A stretch of DNA of 64,000 nt from positions 7,936,001 to 8,000,000 of the forward strand of contig NZ_CP045178.1 of assembly GCF_009296025.1 (NCBI RefSeq), given 5' to 3'. The stretch comes from Streptomyces tsukubensis. GTDB taxonomy: Bacteria > Actinomycetota > Actinomycetes > Streptomycetales > Streptomycetaceae. A program made the translations under genes and the position numbers. Position 1 is the stretch's first letter. Every line of letters starts with the position of its first letter. The notes under the pieces are model-generated. The model saw only the letters and a program-made list of their open reading frames with translations, did not search any database and was not told the origin of the DNA. This document shows, piece by piece, positions 63,945 through 64,000 of the stretch.

Positions 63945-64000
63945 ATGACCAACCCCGAGCACGGCCAGAACGAGCGAGAAGGCCCCGCGGACGGTGGTGC
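63945..64000 (+). CDS. Start of a further gene (cut by the window end)
   Basis: ATG with a strong GGGAGGA ribosome site at 63935-63941, reading MTNPEHGQNEREGPADGG to the edge. A 23-residue frame from 63877 ends on this ATG (ATGA) and could be a coupled upstream peptide. Function cannot be told. Confidence 0.65.
   Translation, partial: MTNPEHGQNEREGPADGG

Overview
The window is very GC-rich, uses G or C at most third codon positions, and carries conserved Streptomyces genes: xylA/xylB with a ROK regulator, conservon-type GTPase and roadblock proteins, a DUF6397-like protein, a helicase with a DUF3516-type tail, sulfur-type leader peptides and rare TTA codons. It is most likely a chromosomal segment of Streptomyces or a close relative. 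I see no tRNA, rRNA, CRISPR array, integrase or insertion sequence.

0-5 kb: a partial Tat-exported amidase, then a xylose locus (ROK regulator, xylulokinase, divergent xylose isomerase). 5-9 kb is unusually decayed, with three broken genes (a membrane-anchored DUF4190-like protein, an EamA transporter remnant, a secreted SH3-like protein) around an XRE-cupin regulator and a B3/4-domain protein. 9-16 kb: a SNF2 helicase/SWIM pair, a fatty acid desaturase and a tiny membrane protein. 16-20 kb: two flavin monooxygenases behind a sulfur-type leader peptide. 20-22 kb: cobalamin riboswitch, cbtB, cbtA and a phosphatase-fold protein without its catalytic histidines. 22-25.5 kb: separated conservon parts and DUF6397. 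25.6-30 kb: thioesterase, Ski2-like helicase, membrane hydrolase. 30.5-35.5 kb: a 20-copy heptanucleotide repeat, a heterodimeric ABC exporter and an L,D-transpeptidase. 35.6-44 kb: a GH109-like oxidoreductase, a D-lactate dehydrogenase-type flavo-iron-sulfur protein, a MarR/ABC exporter pair with a clear operator, and an MltG-like protein. 44-47.6 kb: ssuD with a flavin monooxygenase-like partner behind a second leader peptide, then yjbQ.

48.1-56.8 kb is the accessory block and the best candidate for a new system. A 1481-residue STAND NTPase with a nuclease-like N-terminus is followed by six same-strand genes: a Crp-type cyclic-nucleotide receptor, a class III cyclase-like protein, two unknown proteins, a small HTH protein and a nucleoside-deoxyribosyltransferase/TIR-like protein. 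The last five overlap start-to-stop, and the block ends at a strong terminator. The STAND gene and the Crp gene carry TTA codons. The layout suggests nucleotide-signal conflict or immunity, which is inference.

57.7-63.3 kb: a methylamine/betaine-type catabolic operon (flavin demethylase, Rieske oxygenase, its reductase, a LysR regulator). After it lie an alkylsulfatase remnant, a TetR-type palindrome and the start of one more gene.
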